From Paenibacillus rhizovicinus (GTDB lineage: Bacteria > Bacillota > Bacilli > Paenibacillales > Paenibacillaceae), in the NCBI RefSeq assembly GCF_010365285.1, contig NZ_CP048286.1, forward strand, positions 3,530,001-3,594,000: a stretch of 64,000 nt of DNA. Direction: 5' to 3'. The notes beneath the pieces are model-generated. The model did not search any database. It had not been told where the DNA came from and was given only the letters and a program-made list of their open reading frames with translations. Position numbers and translations under genes: made by a program. Shown in pieces: positions 47,801-55,583 of this stretch. The stretch's first letter is position 1. Each line of letters begins with the position of its first letter.

Positions 47801-48351
47801 AAGAAGTCGACGATTCCGCCACGTACGCTCATCTCGCCTTTGCCTTCTACCTTATCCACGCGCTCGTAGCCAAGCTCTACCATTTGGCGTAAAAACGCTT
47901 CCAACGCGAGCGTTTCGCCCACCTTGAGCGAGATGCGCGCGTTCGCCATCACGGTGTTCAGCGGCAGAAAGCGGCGAACGCCGGAGAACGGCACGACAAC
48001 AATCCCGCGAAACCCTTGCGACAGCCGGATAAGCACATCCATCCGCTGGGCTAGCGTTTCCGGGCTCGATATCGCCGCTTCGGCGGCGACAAGCTCGTTG
48101 GCGGGGAAGAGCAGCACCTCGTCGGCGGACAAGCACTCCACGAGATCCTCGGCAATCTTCTGCGCCGCAAACATGTTGTGGGTAACGACGAGTATCGGGC
48201 GATCGAATTCCTGCTTCAGCGCAGCGATCATAACCTGCCGCGATGAGCCGGCCAGCCCCGATATGAGCTGCTCGCGCATCCCTTTCTTGATTCCGGATAC
48301 GATGGAGACAAAATCCGTATCCGCGGCATAAGCTTCCAATAATGCTTTCAA
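44824..48351 (-). CDS. mfd: Transcription-repair coupling factor Mfd
   Basis: 1175-residue DNA translocase that removes stalled RNA polymerase and recruits UvrA. Order: UvrB-like module (about 20-340), RNA-polymerase-interaction domain (about 490-560, [14 protein letters not shown]), and a RecG-like motor with Walker A [16 protein letters not shown] (about 655) and DEEQRFG. Further motor motifs are [20 protein letters not shown] and QLRGRVGRS. The start is TTG 48351 with GAGGTG 8 bases upstream. In B. subtilis mfd is followed by spoVT; here prsA and the transporter island intervene. Confidence 0.96.
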   Translation of the reverse strand: [1175 protein letters not shown]

Positions 48352-48417
48352 GTTAGCGGCACCTCGTTTCTTTCCAAACCAAACCGTACAGTTCCCACAG
48401 GCTTTTTTACTATAGAT

Positions 48418-48450
48418 CAAAAAAGAAGCCTCAGCCGTTCGCCAAGGCTC
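48418..48450 (-). terminator. Terminator-like hairpin after fin
   Basis: AGAGCCT with TTGGC pairs imperfectly with GGCTG-AGGCTTCT and is followed by TTTTTT on the minus strand. Confidence 0.6.
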
Positions 48451-48462
48451 TTCTATCGCTGG

Positions 48463-48693
48463 CTACTGCAGCGGGTTCACCACAAGCAGCAGCTCGGGAT
48501 TGCTCTCTATCGCTTCGCGACAATAATCGCAAACCACGTTGACCGTAACGTCTCCGTTCGAGTTATACGCTATTATATCGCTGCGTTCTTCGGGGGTCAA
48601 GAAATGGAAACCGAGCTGCGCCTCCGAAATCTGCGTGTTGTCGATAGAGCCCATGGACGTTTTACAATGCCGGCAAACATAATTCACAGCCAT
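48463..48693 (-). CDS. fin: Anti-sigmaF factor Fin (YabK)
   Basis: 76-residue zinc-binding protein that inhibits sigmaF and helps the switch to sigmaG in the forespore. Two CxxC pairs are present (YVCRHCKTSMG and VVCDYCREAIE), along with the family core LGFHFLTPEERSDIIAYN. ATG 48693 has AGGAGG upstream; the frame continuing through the adjacent repeats is not coding. It lies between pth and mfd as in B. subtilis. Confidence 0.93.
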   Translation of the reverse strand: MAVNYVCRHCKTSMGSIDNTQISEAQLGFHFLTPEERSDIIAYNSNGDVTVNVVCDYCREAIESNPELLLVVNPLQ

Positions 48694-48718
48694 ATTTATG
48701 CCTCCTGAGTGGTCGTTA

Positions 48719-48875
48719 TACCCTGGCCGCGAACTTTCTCTGATCCGTGAGCCTCTCACCGTTCAGTCGTAAAGTTCGCCGCCCAGGTATGCATCCTACC
48801 CTGGTCGCGAACTTCTCTGATCCGTGAGCCTCTCTCACGGTTCAGTCGTAAAGTTCGCTGCTCGGGTATGCATCC
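48719..48875. repeat. Two tandem copies of a 78-79-bp palindromic element
   Basis: Copy 1 spans 48719-48796 and copy 2 spans 48797-48875, with about 90% identity. Each copy runs from TACCCTGG-CGCGAACTT to AAGTTCGC-GGTATGCATCC. The ends are inverted complements (GCGAACTT/AAGTTCGC), and an inner hairpin (CCGTGAG/CTCACGG in copy 2) lies in the middle. A partial third start (TACCCTCAGTATGC) follows at 48876. It lies between pth and fin and is probably transcribed. Function is unknown. Confidence 0.85.
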
Positions 48876-48905
48876 TACCCTCAGTATGCCCGCGCCCGCC
48901 GAAAT

Positions 48906-49466
48906 TTAACGGTTATATTTGGCCATGGTACGCTCGAACGGATTGGTGAGCGCAAACTCTATCGCGTCGCAGCTCTCTTCCACCATCAGCTTCAATAGCT
49001 CGCCCTCGCTCTTGGGAAAATTAGAAAGTACGTAGTCCGAGATGATCATTCCGTTCTGCGGCCGCGAAATGCCCAGCCGAATCCGGTTAAAAGTCTGCGT
49101 GCCGGTATGTTGAATAATGGACTTAATCCCGTTGTGCCCTCCTGCGCTGCCTTGATAGCGGAGCCGAATGCGGCCGGTTTCCGTATCGAGATCGTCATAG
49201 ACGACGATGGCATCCTCCAGATCGGCTTTGAAATAATCCATAAACCCGCGTACCGTCTCGCCCGACAAGTTCATATACGTCATCGGCTTGATTAGCGCTA
49301 CCTTCGTTCCTGCAACGTTTCCTTCGCCAATCAGCGCCTTGCATTTGCTTTGCGTAACCGAGATGCCCCACCGTTTGGCGAGGACGTCCACGACCATGAA
49401 CCCGACATTATGCCTTGTCCCTTGATAAGCGGTACCGGGGTTGCCGAGACCTACGATCCATTTCAT
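48906..49466 (-). CDS. pth: Peptidyl-tRNA hydrolase
   Basis: 186-residue enzyme that releases tRNA from prematurely dropped peptidyl-tRNA; in B. subtilis the gene is also known as spoVC. Family motifs: VGLGNPGTAYQGTRHNVGF with the catalytic histidine near residue 20, and LIKPMTYMNLSGETV, YDDLDTETGRIRLRYQGSAG. It lies upstream of fin and downstream of rplY, with one small plus-strand gene between it and rplY. Confidence 0.96.
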   Translation of the reverse strand: MKWIVGLGNPGTAYQGTRHNVGFMVVDVLAKRWGISVTQSKCKALIGEGNVAGTKVALIKPMTYMNLSGETVRGFMDYFKADLEDAIVVYDDLDTETGRIRLRYQGSAGGHNGIKSIIQHTGTQTFNRIRLGISRPQNGMIISDYVLSNFPKSEGELLKLMVEESCDAIEFALTNPFERTMAKYNR

Positions 49467-49651
49467 GCTGCTATCGTCAACTCCTGTTCAAAATGAATAC
49501 GGCTGTTGCCATCCGGGATCCGAGAATCTTCTGGCATCTTGGACCCTTTTAAAAAATAGTTCCCGCCCATGCAACGAATGTTCGTTCCAAATGGTCATAT
49601 GTATAGTGGCGGCGGACTGCCGAACTTCGTATGCAAAGGGGCGTTTATTCG

Positions 49652-49852
49652 ATGTATGAAAACGGACAACTGATCTTCGACGATTGCCATTTTCAAGATC
49701 ACTTTGATTGCCAAGTGCCCGTGCAGGTCTATTGGGGCAAAGAGCATCATGACATCGGCTTCGTCGATGAGGTCAGTTCATCGTACATCAAGATGAATAA
49801 TATTTTCTACAGCCGCAAGCGATTTACCTTCGTCTCCAGGCCCGGCTACTGA
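49652..49852 (+). CDS. Small conserved-looking protein of unknown function
   Basis: 66 residues, opposite to nearly all neighbours. AAAGGGGCG lies 8 bases before the ATG and a strong terminator follows. The product is soluble, rich in aromatic and acidic residues (QVPVQVYWGKEHHDIGFVDE near residue 25) and ends KRFTFVSRPGY. The composition is that of a real folded protein. I do not recognise a domain. It lies in the rplY-pth interval where B. subtilis has no gene. Confidence 0.7.
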   Translation: MYENGQLIFDDCHFQDHFDCQVPVQVYWGKEHHDIGFVDEVSSSYIKMNNIFYSRKRFTFVSRPGY

Positions 49853-49854
49853 AA

Positions 49855-49892
49855 AAAAGTAAAGGGGCTGCGCCGGCAGCCCCGTTTTGTTG
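49855..49892 (+). terminator. Rho-independent terminator after the 66-aa gene
   Basis: GGGGCTGC and GCAGCCCC pair around GCCG and are followed by GTTTTGTT. Confidence 0.85.
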
Positions 49893-49938
49893 CTCTAAAG
49901 TAAAGCAGGAACGATATCGTTCGTTCTTTTCATCTCGC

Positions 49939-50589
49939 TTACGTCGATGTATGGACTTCCATCTTCGCTTCATGCGACCGCTCTGCGGCTGCTTCGGCCT
50001 CTCCGTCTGCCTCTGCCGCTTCTTCGGCGGTCAGGTCTTTCTGCGGCATGAGGATCGTCACGATGACCTGATCGGCATCCAGCCGGGTCGTCACGCCCGA
50101 AGGCAGCTTCAAATCCCCGACCAGCAAGTTCTCCCCGATGCCCAAGCTCGAGACATCGACTTCGATCGACTCCGGAATTCCGCCCGGCAAGCAATGAATT
50201 TCCAGCTCATGCAGCATCGCTTGCAGGATACCGCCCTCGCGTACGCCCGTAGAGTCGCCAACCATATCCAAACGGACCATCGTTTTAACTTCTTGATTCA
50301 TATTCACTTGATGGAAATCGACATGGAGCACGGTTCGTGACAGCGGCTCGCGTTGTACCTCCGTCAGCATGACGGGCTGTTTGCCCGCGCCGGGGATATC
50401 GAGCTCCAGCAAGGCATGCGGATGGGAGCGAAGCAGCGAGGACAGCTCCTTCTCGTTCACCGCCACATTCAGCGGCTTGCTAAGCTGTGTTCCATATACA
50501 ACGCCGGGCACTCTGCCCTTCATCCTCATGTTCCGCAATTCGCCCTGTGTGCCAGTCTTCCGTTCTTCAGCTTGAAACGGGATTGCCAT
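49939..50589 (-). CDS. rplY: 50S ribosomal protein L25 (general stress protein Ctc)
   Basis: 216-residue TL5/Ctc-type L25: the N-terminal 5S-rRNA-binding beta-barrel (LRNMRMKGRVPGVVYG, near residues 20-40) and the C-terminal TL5 domain (about 95-185, IHCLPGGIPESIEVDVSSL). An acidic Ala/Glu-rich tail follows. ATG 50589 has AAGGAGG 8 bases upstream. A sigmaB-consensus promoter lies directly upstream, as for ctc of B. subtilis. Confidence 0.94.
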   Translation of the reverse strand: MAIPFQAEERKTGTQGELRNMRMKGRVPGVVYGTQLSKPLNVAVNEKELSSLLRSHPHALLELDIPGAGKQPVMLTEVQREPLSRTVLHVDFHQVNMNQEVKTMVRLDMVGDSTGVREGGILQAMLHELEIHCLPGGIPESIEVDVSSLGIGENLLVGDLKLPSGVTTRLDADQVIVTILMPQKDLTAEEAAEADGEAEAAAERSHEAKMEVHTST

Positions 50590-50628
50590 TGTGGAAACCT
50601 CCTTGTACAATTCGATTTCCATATATTC

Positions 50629-50654
50629 ATACCCAATCCGCCCCGGAATTAAAC
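50629..50654 (-). promoter_or_regulatory. sigmaB-type promoter of rplY/ctc
   Basis: GTTTAA (50649-50654) and GGGTAT (50629-50634) with a 14-base spacer match the general-stress sigmaB consensus exactly. The -10 lies 40 bases before the start codon. Confidence 0.7.
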
Positions 50655-50779
50655 GAATACGCGATCATGACGGCCTGCCATTCGGCTGCATGGAACGAGC
50701 TGCGACCATATTCAGACCAGGTCGGCAAGCCCCGGCTGCTTCCCTCTCAGCCCATGTCCACACAAGCAGATGCAGATGC

Positions 50780-50815
50780 AAAAAGAACCCCGGGTTATTG
50801 GAACGCCCCGGGGCC
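50780..50815 (-). terminator. Rho-independent terminator after glmU
   Basis: CCCCGGGG and CCCGGGG-type arms around an 11-base loop are followed by TTCTTTTTGC on the minus strand. It separates glmU from rplY. Confidence 0.8.
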
Positions 50816-50854
50816 CTCGAACTAGAACTTAAATGATTCGGCTATAGCAGCCGA

Positions 50855-52255
50855 TTAGTTTTGGGATTTCGCATCTTTCTTCACTTTAGCCCGTCCGCGC
50901 AGCTTCTCGGCATACCCCGGCTTATTGACCTGGCGCTCGCGCGCAATGGCCACATCGTTCTCCGGCACGTCATGCGTAATCGTGGAGCCCGCCACGACAT
51001 AAGCGCCGTCGCCGATCTTGACCGGTGCGATCAGGTTTACGTTGCTGCCGACAAACGCGTTGTCGCCGATTTCCGTGAGCGACTTGTTATAGCCGTCGTA
51101 ATTGACCGTAATAGCGCCACAACCGATGTTGACGTCTTTGCCGACCTTCGCGTCGCCGACATAGCTCAAATGCGATACTTTCGTCCCGTTGCCCAGCTCC
51201 GCGTTTTTGATCTCGACGAAATCGCCGATCTTAACGCCGATGCCGAGCTTAGAGCCTGGACGGAGATACGCGTACGGTCCGACGGAACACTCGTCGCCAA
51301 TCTCGGCTTCCGCAGAAACGGCATGCTTCACTGTGACGCCGTTGCCGATTGTCGTATCGGCAATATCCGCATTCGGGCCGATAACGCAATCTTCCCCGAT
51401 CACCGTCGCGCCCCGCAGCACCGTACCCGGATAGATAACGGTATCCGACCCGATCACAACGTCCGCTTCAATATATGTCGCTGCCGGATCGATAATCGTA
51501 ACGCCGCCGATTTGATGCTTGCGCACGATGCGTGCGCGCATCAGCGCTTCTGCTTCGCCAAGACCGACGCGGTCGTTGACGCCAATGCCTTCGGCAAAGT
51601 CAGGCGTGCAATAGGCGCCTACGGTTTCTCCGGCGTTCTTCAGGATTTCCATGACGTCCGTCAAATAGAATTCGCCCTGCGCGTTATGGTTCGTTACTTT
51701 AGCGAGCGCCTGGAACAGCTTCTTATTATCGAAACAGTACATGCCCGTATTGATTTCCGTAATCTCCGCCTGCTCCGGCGTGCAATCCTTCTGCTCGACG
51801 ATGCGCAGCACGTTGCCGGCATCATCGCGAATGATGCGGCCAAGGCCCTGCGGATTCGGCACGACTGCCGTCAGTACGGTTGCTGCCGAACGCGTTCCCG
51901 TATGAATGCTCAGCAGTGACTGAATCGTCTCCGAAGTCACAAGCGGCGTATCGCCGTACAGGATGACCGTCGTGCCTTCTTCTTCGCCTAGCAGCGGCTC
52001 CGCTTGCTGAACCGCATGCCCGGTGCCCAGCTGTTGTTCCTGGAGTACGATCTCTACGCCGGCTCCAAGATAGGAACGAACCGTCTCTGCGCCATGCCCG
52101 ACAACGACGACCGTGCGCTCGCAAGCGGCATCCTTCACCGTTTGAAGCACATGCGCCACCATCGGTTTACCGCACACGGGATGCAATACTTTATATAGTT
52201 TGGATTTCATGCGTTTTCCTTGACCTGCCGCAAGGACGATAGCCATTACTTTCAC
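50855..52255 (-). CDS. glmU: Bifunctional GlcNAc-1-phosphate uridyltransferase / GlcN-1-phosphate acetyltransferase
   Basis: Makes UDP-GlcNAc for peptidoglycan and teichoic acid synthesis. The N-terminal pyrophosphorylase domain has VLAAGQGKRMKSKLYKVLHP and ILYGDTPLV. The C-terminal left-handed beta-helix (about 255-455) has hexapeptide repeats and the acetyltransferase segment NYDGYNKSLTEIGDNAFVGS. The start is GTG 52255 with GGAGGG 6 bases upstream. 466 aa. prs, which normally follows, is absent here. Confidence 0.95.
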   Translation of the reverse strand: MKVMAIVLAAGQGKRMKSKLYKVLHPVCGKPMVAHVLQTVKDAACERTVVVVGHGAETVRSYLGAGVEIVLQEQQLGTGHAVQQAEPLLGEEEGTTVILYGDTPLVTSETIQSLLSIHTGTRSAATVLTAVVPNPQGLGRIIRDDAGNVLRIVEQKDCTPEQAEITEINTGMYCFDNKKLFQALAKVTNHNAQGEFYLTDVMEILKNAGETVGAYCTPDFAEGIGVNDRVGLGEAEALMRARIVRKHQIGGVTIIDPAATYIEADVVIGSDTVIYPGTVLRGATVIGEDCVIGPNADIADTTIGNGVTVKHAVSAEAEIGDECSVGPYAYLRPGSKLGIGVKIGDFVEIKNAELGNGTKVSHLSYVGDAKVGKDVNIGCGAITVNYDGYNKSLTEIGDNAFVGSNVNLIAPVKIGDGAYVVAGSTITHDVPENDVAIARERQVNKPGYAEKLRGRAKVKKDAKSQN

Positions 52256-52327
52256 GAATGTCCCTCCACCCTGAGCCAATCTACGGCTCATATTAATGCT
52301 CTACTGAATATAGCGTATCACAGGGCA

Positions 52328-52356
52328 AAAGAAAAGAGAGCCAAATGGCTCTCTTC
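52328..52356 (-). terminator. Rho-independent terminator after spoVG
   Basis: AAGAGAGCC and GGCTCTCTT pair around a short AAAT loop, followed by TTCTTTTG on the minus strand. Confidence 0.8.
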
Positions 52357-52377
52357 CTTACTACCCCAATATTCCCA

Positions 52378-52662
52378 TTAAGCGCCTTCTTCAATAACTT
52401 CTTCTTCCGTGGCCGCACGCTCGTACTCAGCGAGTACGGCAGCTTGAATCTTCTCCCGTGTCGTCGAAGAGATCGGATGTGCGATATCCCGGAACTCTCC
52501 ATCCGGCGTACGCTTGCTTGGCATTGCCACGAACATACCATTGTTTCCGTCTATCACACGAATATCGTGAACGACAAACTCATTGTCAATGGTAATGGAG
52601 GCGATGGCCTTCATGCGACCTTCGGAATTTACTCGGCGGAGTCTAACATCGGTAATTTGCAT
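52378..52662 (-). CDS. spoVG: Septation regulator SpoVG
   Basis: 94-residue RNA/DNA-binding regulator: [20 protein letters not shown], then [20 protein letters not shown] and the [15 protein letters not shown] core. In Bacillales it affects asymmetric septation and, more widely, gene expression through nucleic-acid binding. A sigmaH-like promoter and an AT-rich upstream stretch, like that bound by AbrB in B. subtilis, precede it. Confidence 0.96.
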   Translation of the reverse strand: MQITDVRLRRVNSEGRMKAIASITIDNEFVVHDIRVIDGNNGMFVAMPSKRTPDGEFRDIAHPISSTTREKIQAAVLAEYERAATEEEVIEEGA

Positions 52663-52702
52663 CTGTGTTCACCACCTTTGCCTATCGAAGACTTGGTGTA
52701 TA

Positions 52703-52727
52703 CTTCCACATTACGATGCGAATTCCT
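52703..52727 (-). promoter_or_regulatory. sigmaH-like promoter of spoVG
   Basis: AGGAATT (52721-52727) and GTGGAAG (52703-52709), 11 bases apart, resemble AGGAWWT and RNNGAAT. Upstream, 52735-52795 is very AT-rich. Confidence 0.55.
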
Positions 52728-52800
52728 TCATGATTCTGGAAAATACATGGTTAGTTTTTAAATATTTTTTCAAATGAAAGATTATTCTATTTTATTCGAC

Positions 52801-53187
52801 TTATATCGATACGATAAGCTCAATTTCGACAAGCACGTCCTTCGGAAGCCGCGCCACTTCTACGGTTGAGCGTGCAGGCTTATGGTCGCCGAAATAAGAA
52901 GCGTAAATGGCATTCAATGCTGCGAACTGGTTCATGTCTTTAATGAAAACGGTCGCTTTGACCGTATCGGAGAGCGTTGCTCCCGCTTCTGCCAGAACTG
53001 CCTCAAGATTACGGAACACTTGATGCGTTTGTTCCTCGATGCCGCCCTCAATCAGCGTGCCGTCGGCATTCAATGGAATTTGACCGGACGTAAAGAGCAG
53101 GTTGCCCAGCTTAATCGCTTGCGAATAGGGCCCGATCGCCGCAGGCGCGTTCGTTGTCGAGATCATTTGCGGTTGTTGTTTCGTCAT
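52801..53187 (-). CDS. ridA: RidA family enamine/imine deaminase (YabJ)
   Basis: 128-residue trimeric enzyme that hydrolyses reactive 2-aminoacrylate-type imines. Motifs: [29 protein letters not shown], and the C-terminal [20 protein letters not shown] with the substrate-binding arginine. ATG 53187 has GGAGG 8 bases upstream; an ATG six bases earlier is too close. It directly follows purR, as yabJ does. Confidence 0.94.
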   Translation of the reverse strand: MTKQQPQMISTTNAPAAIGPYSQAIKLGNLLFTSGQIPLNADGTLIEGGIEEQTHQVFRNLEAVLAEAGATLSDTVKATVFIKDMNQFAALNAIYASYFGDHKPARSTVEVARLPKDVLVEIELIVSI

Positions 53188-53201
53188 GTACATAGCCTCC
53201 G

Positions 53202-54038
53202 TTATTTCTCTAGTCGATTGAAATAGTTGCCTGGAATGACCGTAGTCTGCTTCGTCTTCAAATCCACGGCCGTCAGACTAGCAAGTGAGACGTAGTCCTC
53301 TAGCAGCCGCTCCTCGGTATCGAGCTCGCCGGATTCCACGAATACGCCAACGCCGGCGACCTTCGCATTGAATTCATAGAGCAAATCCATCATGCCCTGA
53401 ATCGTACCGCCCGCTTTCATGAAATCATCCACGATCAGCACGCGCGCTCCTTCTTTGAGCGCGCGGCGGGCCAGCGACATCGTTTGGATGCGCTTATTGG
53501 AGCCCGAGACGTAGTTGATGCTGACGGCGGAGCCTTCCGTTACCTTATTATCCCTGCGAACGATGACGACCGGCAAATTCATGCACGCAGCCGTTGCATA
53601 GGCCAGCGGAATGCCTTTGGTCTCCACGGTCATGATTACATCGATCTCCGCGTGCGCGAAAGCCGTCGCGAACATGCGGCCAACGTCCGCGAGCAGTCCC
53701 GGCTGCCCCAGCATATCCGTCATATATAAATAACCGCCGGCAAGCACGCGCTCTGGCTGCTCCAGCTGGCGGCAAATGCCGTTCATTATTGTGAGCGCCT
53801 CTGCGTCAGCCATCTTCGGCGTATATTTCACGCCGCCGGCCGCGCCTGCAAGCGTATGAAGCTCGCCAAGCCCTTCCTCTTCGAACACTTCTTTAATAAT
53901 CGCCAAATCTTCACTGATGGACGACTTGGCAGATTGATAGCGATCTGCAAATGCTGTTAGAGAAATTAACGTATGGGGGCGCGTAAGTAAGTACTGCGTC
54001 ATCTCAACTAACCTTGCACTGCGTTTTAATTTCTTCAA
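53202..54038 (-). CDS. purR: Purine operon repressor PurR
   Basis: 278-residue regulator with an N-terminal winged helix (about 5-75, [17 protein letters not shown]) and a phosphoribosyltransferase-like domain carrying the PRPP motif [17 protein letters not shown] binding releases it from DNA in B. subtilis. The start is TTG 54038, with GGGGGGAG 6 bases upstream. A pair of PurBox-like elements lies just upstream, suggesting autoregulation. Confidence 0.95.
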   Translation of the reverse strand: MKKLKRSARLVEMTQYLLTRPHTLISLTAFADRYQSAKSSISEDLAIIKEVFEEEGLGELHTLAGAAGGVKYTPKMADAEALTIMNGICRQLEQPERVLAGGYLYMTDMLGQPGLLADVGRMFATAFAHAEIDVIMTVETKGIPLAYATAACMNLPVVIVRRDNKVTEGSAVSINYVSGSNKRIQTMSLARRALKEGARVLIVDDFMKAGGTIQGMMDLLYEFNAKVAGVGVFVESGELDTEERLLEDYVSLASLTAVDLKTKQTTVIPGNYFNRLEK

Positions 54039-54057
54039 ACCGTACTCCCCCCATGCT

Positions 54058-54102
54058 AAATCCGAATAATATAAAGTCAATATACCATTTTCATACGGAT
54101 TT
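54058..54102. promoter_or_regulatory. Inverted pair of PurBox-like elements upstream of purR
   Basis: AAATCCGAATAAT (54058-54070, plus strand) matches AWWWCCGAACWWT at 12 of 13 positions. A weaker inverted copy spans 54090-54102, with 19 bases between. TTGATT-N18-TATATT lies across the same region as a possible promoter. The normal spacing of PurBoxes is 16-17. Confidence 0.45.
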
Positions 54103-54122
54103 AATCAAGGTTTACGTCGGCT

Positions 54123-54977
54123 TTATGTCAGCATTCTTACCACGTAAACTTCTTTGCAAAATCCGCGCAGTCCATTATAAATCCTGGACACCTTCGCTTC
54201 CTTACTCACAAGTCCGAAAACGGTCGGCCCGCTGCCTGACATGAGCACGCCGTCCGCGCCCAGCCGCTGCATGATCTCCTTCATTTGCAAGACTTCCGGA
54301 TACAGCTGCAGCGTAACGGTCTCCAGCACATTGCCGAGATGCGAGCACACGTCCATGAACGATCCGTTTGCAATCGCTTCCACCATGTCTTTCGTCGAAG
54401 GATGCTTTTTCAGCTCGGAAGCCCGCAATTTTCCGTAAACATCGGCCGTCGAGACATTGATCGGCGGCTTCGCAAGAATGACCCAGCATTGCGGCGGATT
54501 CGGAATGCGTTCCAGCTTCTCCCCGCGTCCGCGCGCTATGGCCGTACCCCCTGTCACGCAGAACGGCACATCGGAGCCGAGTTCCGCGCCAAGCGTGCAG
54601 AGCTCGTCCTCAGAGATGCCGAGCTGCCACAACCGGTTTAATCCGCGCAGCGTAGCGGCTGCATCGCTGCTGCCGCCCGCTAAGCCCGCCGCTACCGGGA
54701 TATTTTTGTCCAAATGAATATATACGCCCTTACGAACGTTATAACGATCCTTAATAAGCCTGGCTGCTTGGAAAGCCAGGTTCTTCTCGTCCAACGGTAT
54801 GTATCCTGCCTGGCTTGATATAAAGATGGAATCGCTTTGCAGCTCCTCCATTTCAAGACGGTCGGCCAAATCGACCATGGTCATGATCATTTCGACTTCG
54901 TGAAAACCGTCCTCGCGCTTGCGCATCACATCCAAGAGCAAATTGATCTTGGCCGGCGCCTTCTCATAGATCTTCAT
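54123..54977 (-). CDS. ispE: 4-diphosphocytidyl-2-C-methyl-D-erythritol kinase
   Basis: GHMP kinase of the non-mevalonate isoprenoid pathway. Opening [18 protein letters not shown] with substrate contacts, the ATP-binding glycine loop [20 protein letters not shown] and the C-terminal [13 protein letters not shown] are all present. 284 aa. GGTGA lies 7-8 bases before the ATG. It lies between sspF and purR, the conserved order. Confidence 0.95.
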   Translation of the reverse strand: MKIYEKAPAKINLLLDVMRKREDGFHEVEMIMTMVDLADRLEMEELQSDSIFISSQAGYIPLDEKNLAFQAARLIKDRYNVRKGVYIHLDKNIPVAAGLAGGSSDAAATLRGLNRLWQLGISEDELCTLGAELGSDVPFCVTGGTAIARGRGEKLERIPNPPQCWVILAKPPINVSTADVYGKLRASELKKHPSTKDMVEAIANGSFMDVCSHLGNVLETVTLQLYPEVLQMKEIMQRLGADGVLMSGSGPTVFGLVSKEAKVSRIYNGLRGFCKEVYVVRMLT

Positions 54978-55035
54978 GTTCGATTCACCCGTCCATTATC
55001 ATTAAACTTCACATATTATAACAAAAGGTCATAAG

Positions 55036-55085
55036 AAAAGCTAAGATGTCGGCGAGTTTGCTGCTGCATCCTCTCCATCTTAGCT
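55036..55085 (-). terminator. Rho-independent terminator after sspF
   Basis: AGCTAAGATG and CATCTTAGCT form a perfect 10-bp stem around about 27 bases, followed by TTTCTTA. Confidence 0.7.
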
Positions 55086-55109
55086 GATTGATCCCGTCAT
55101 TATACGTCA

Positions 55110-55484
55110 TTATTGAACCATGTGAGGTGAATGGTGCTGCGCGTTGGCAATGGCTTGCTGCATATATGGCGGAATGGTCGATGCGGCCGATCCTGAATTA
55201 GGCTGTGCGGCAGCGGCATAGGAGCGCCCTGCGTTATTGTTATTGCCCGGCATCGGTGCCCGGTAGCTCTGCGCCGGCGGCTGTGCTTGCGCTGCCTGCT
55301 GCGCCTGATGCTGCTTCGCTGCGGCCTGCTCTGCGATCTGGATCGCGCGTTTCACCATATTGCCGGCATCCTTCGCTTTAATGCCGCCCCAGCCCTCTTT
55401 CTGAACCGTGTCATAGAACCCAAGATCCTTGGCCAACTCGTTCTTTAACTGCTCGCTCATCGTACCGCGTCGTCTTCGGGACAT
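55110..55484 (-). CDS. sspF: Alpha/beta-type small acid-soluble spore protein SspF with a long C-terminal tail
   Basis: Residues 1-55 match SspF closely ([37 protein letters not shown]), including the GWG and DAGNMVK DNA-binding positions. Such proteins coat spore DNA. Residues about 58-124 form an Ala/Gln/Pro/Asn-rich tail not found in the roughly 61-aa B. subtilis protein. AGGAGG lies 9-10 bases before the ATG. A sigmaG promoter with consensus -35 and -10 lies upstream. The tail is unexplained. Confidence 0.88.
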   Translation of the reverse strand: MSRRRRGTMSEQLKNELAKDLGFYDTVQKEGWGGIKAKDAGNMVKRAIQIAEQAAAKQHQAQQAAQAQPPAQSYRAPMPGNNNNAGRSYAAAAQPNSGSAASTIPPYMQQAIANAQHHSPHMVQ

Positions 55485-55520
55485 GTTGTCGTCTCCTCCT
55501 AGGAATCGTCATGGTACTGT

Positions 55521-55549
55521 TAGTATGGTTGTTTTCCCCGATCTCATTC
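55521..55549 (-). promoter_or_regulatory. sigmaG promoter of sspF
   Basis: GAATG (55545-55549) and CATACTA (55521-55527) with a 17-base spacer match the forespore sigmaG consensus (GHATR, CATxHTA) at every position. Confidence 0.75.
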
Positions 55550-55583
55550 GAGTCAGGCCGTTAGACGACTACCGTTACCCGCG

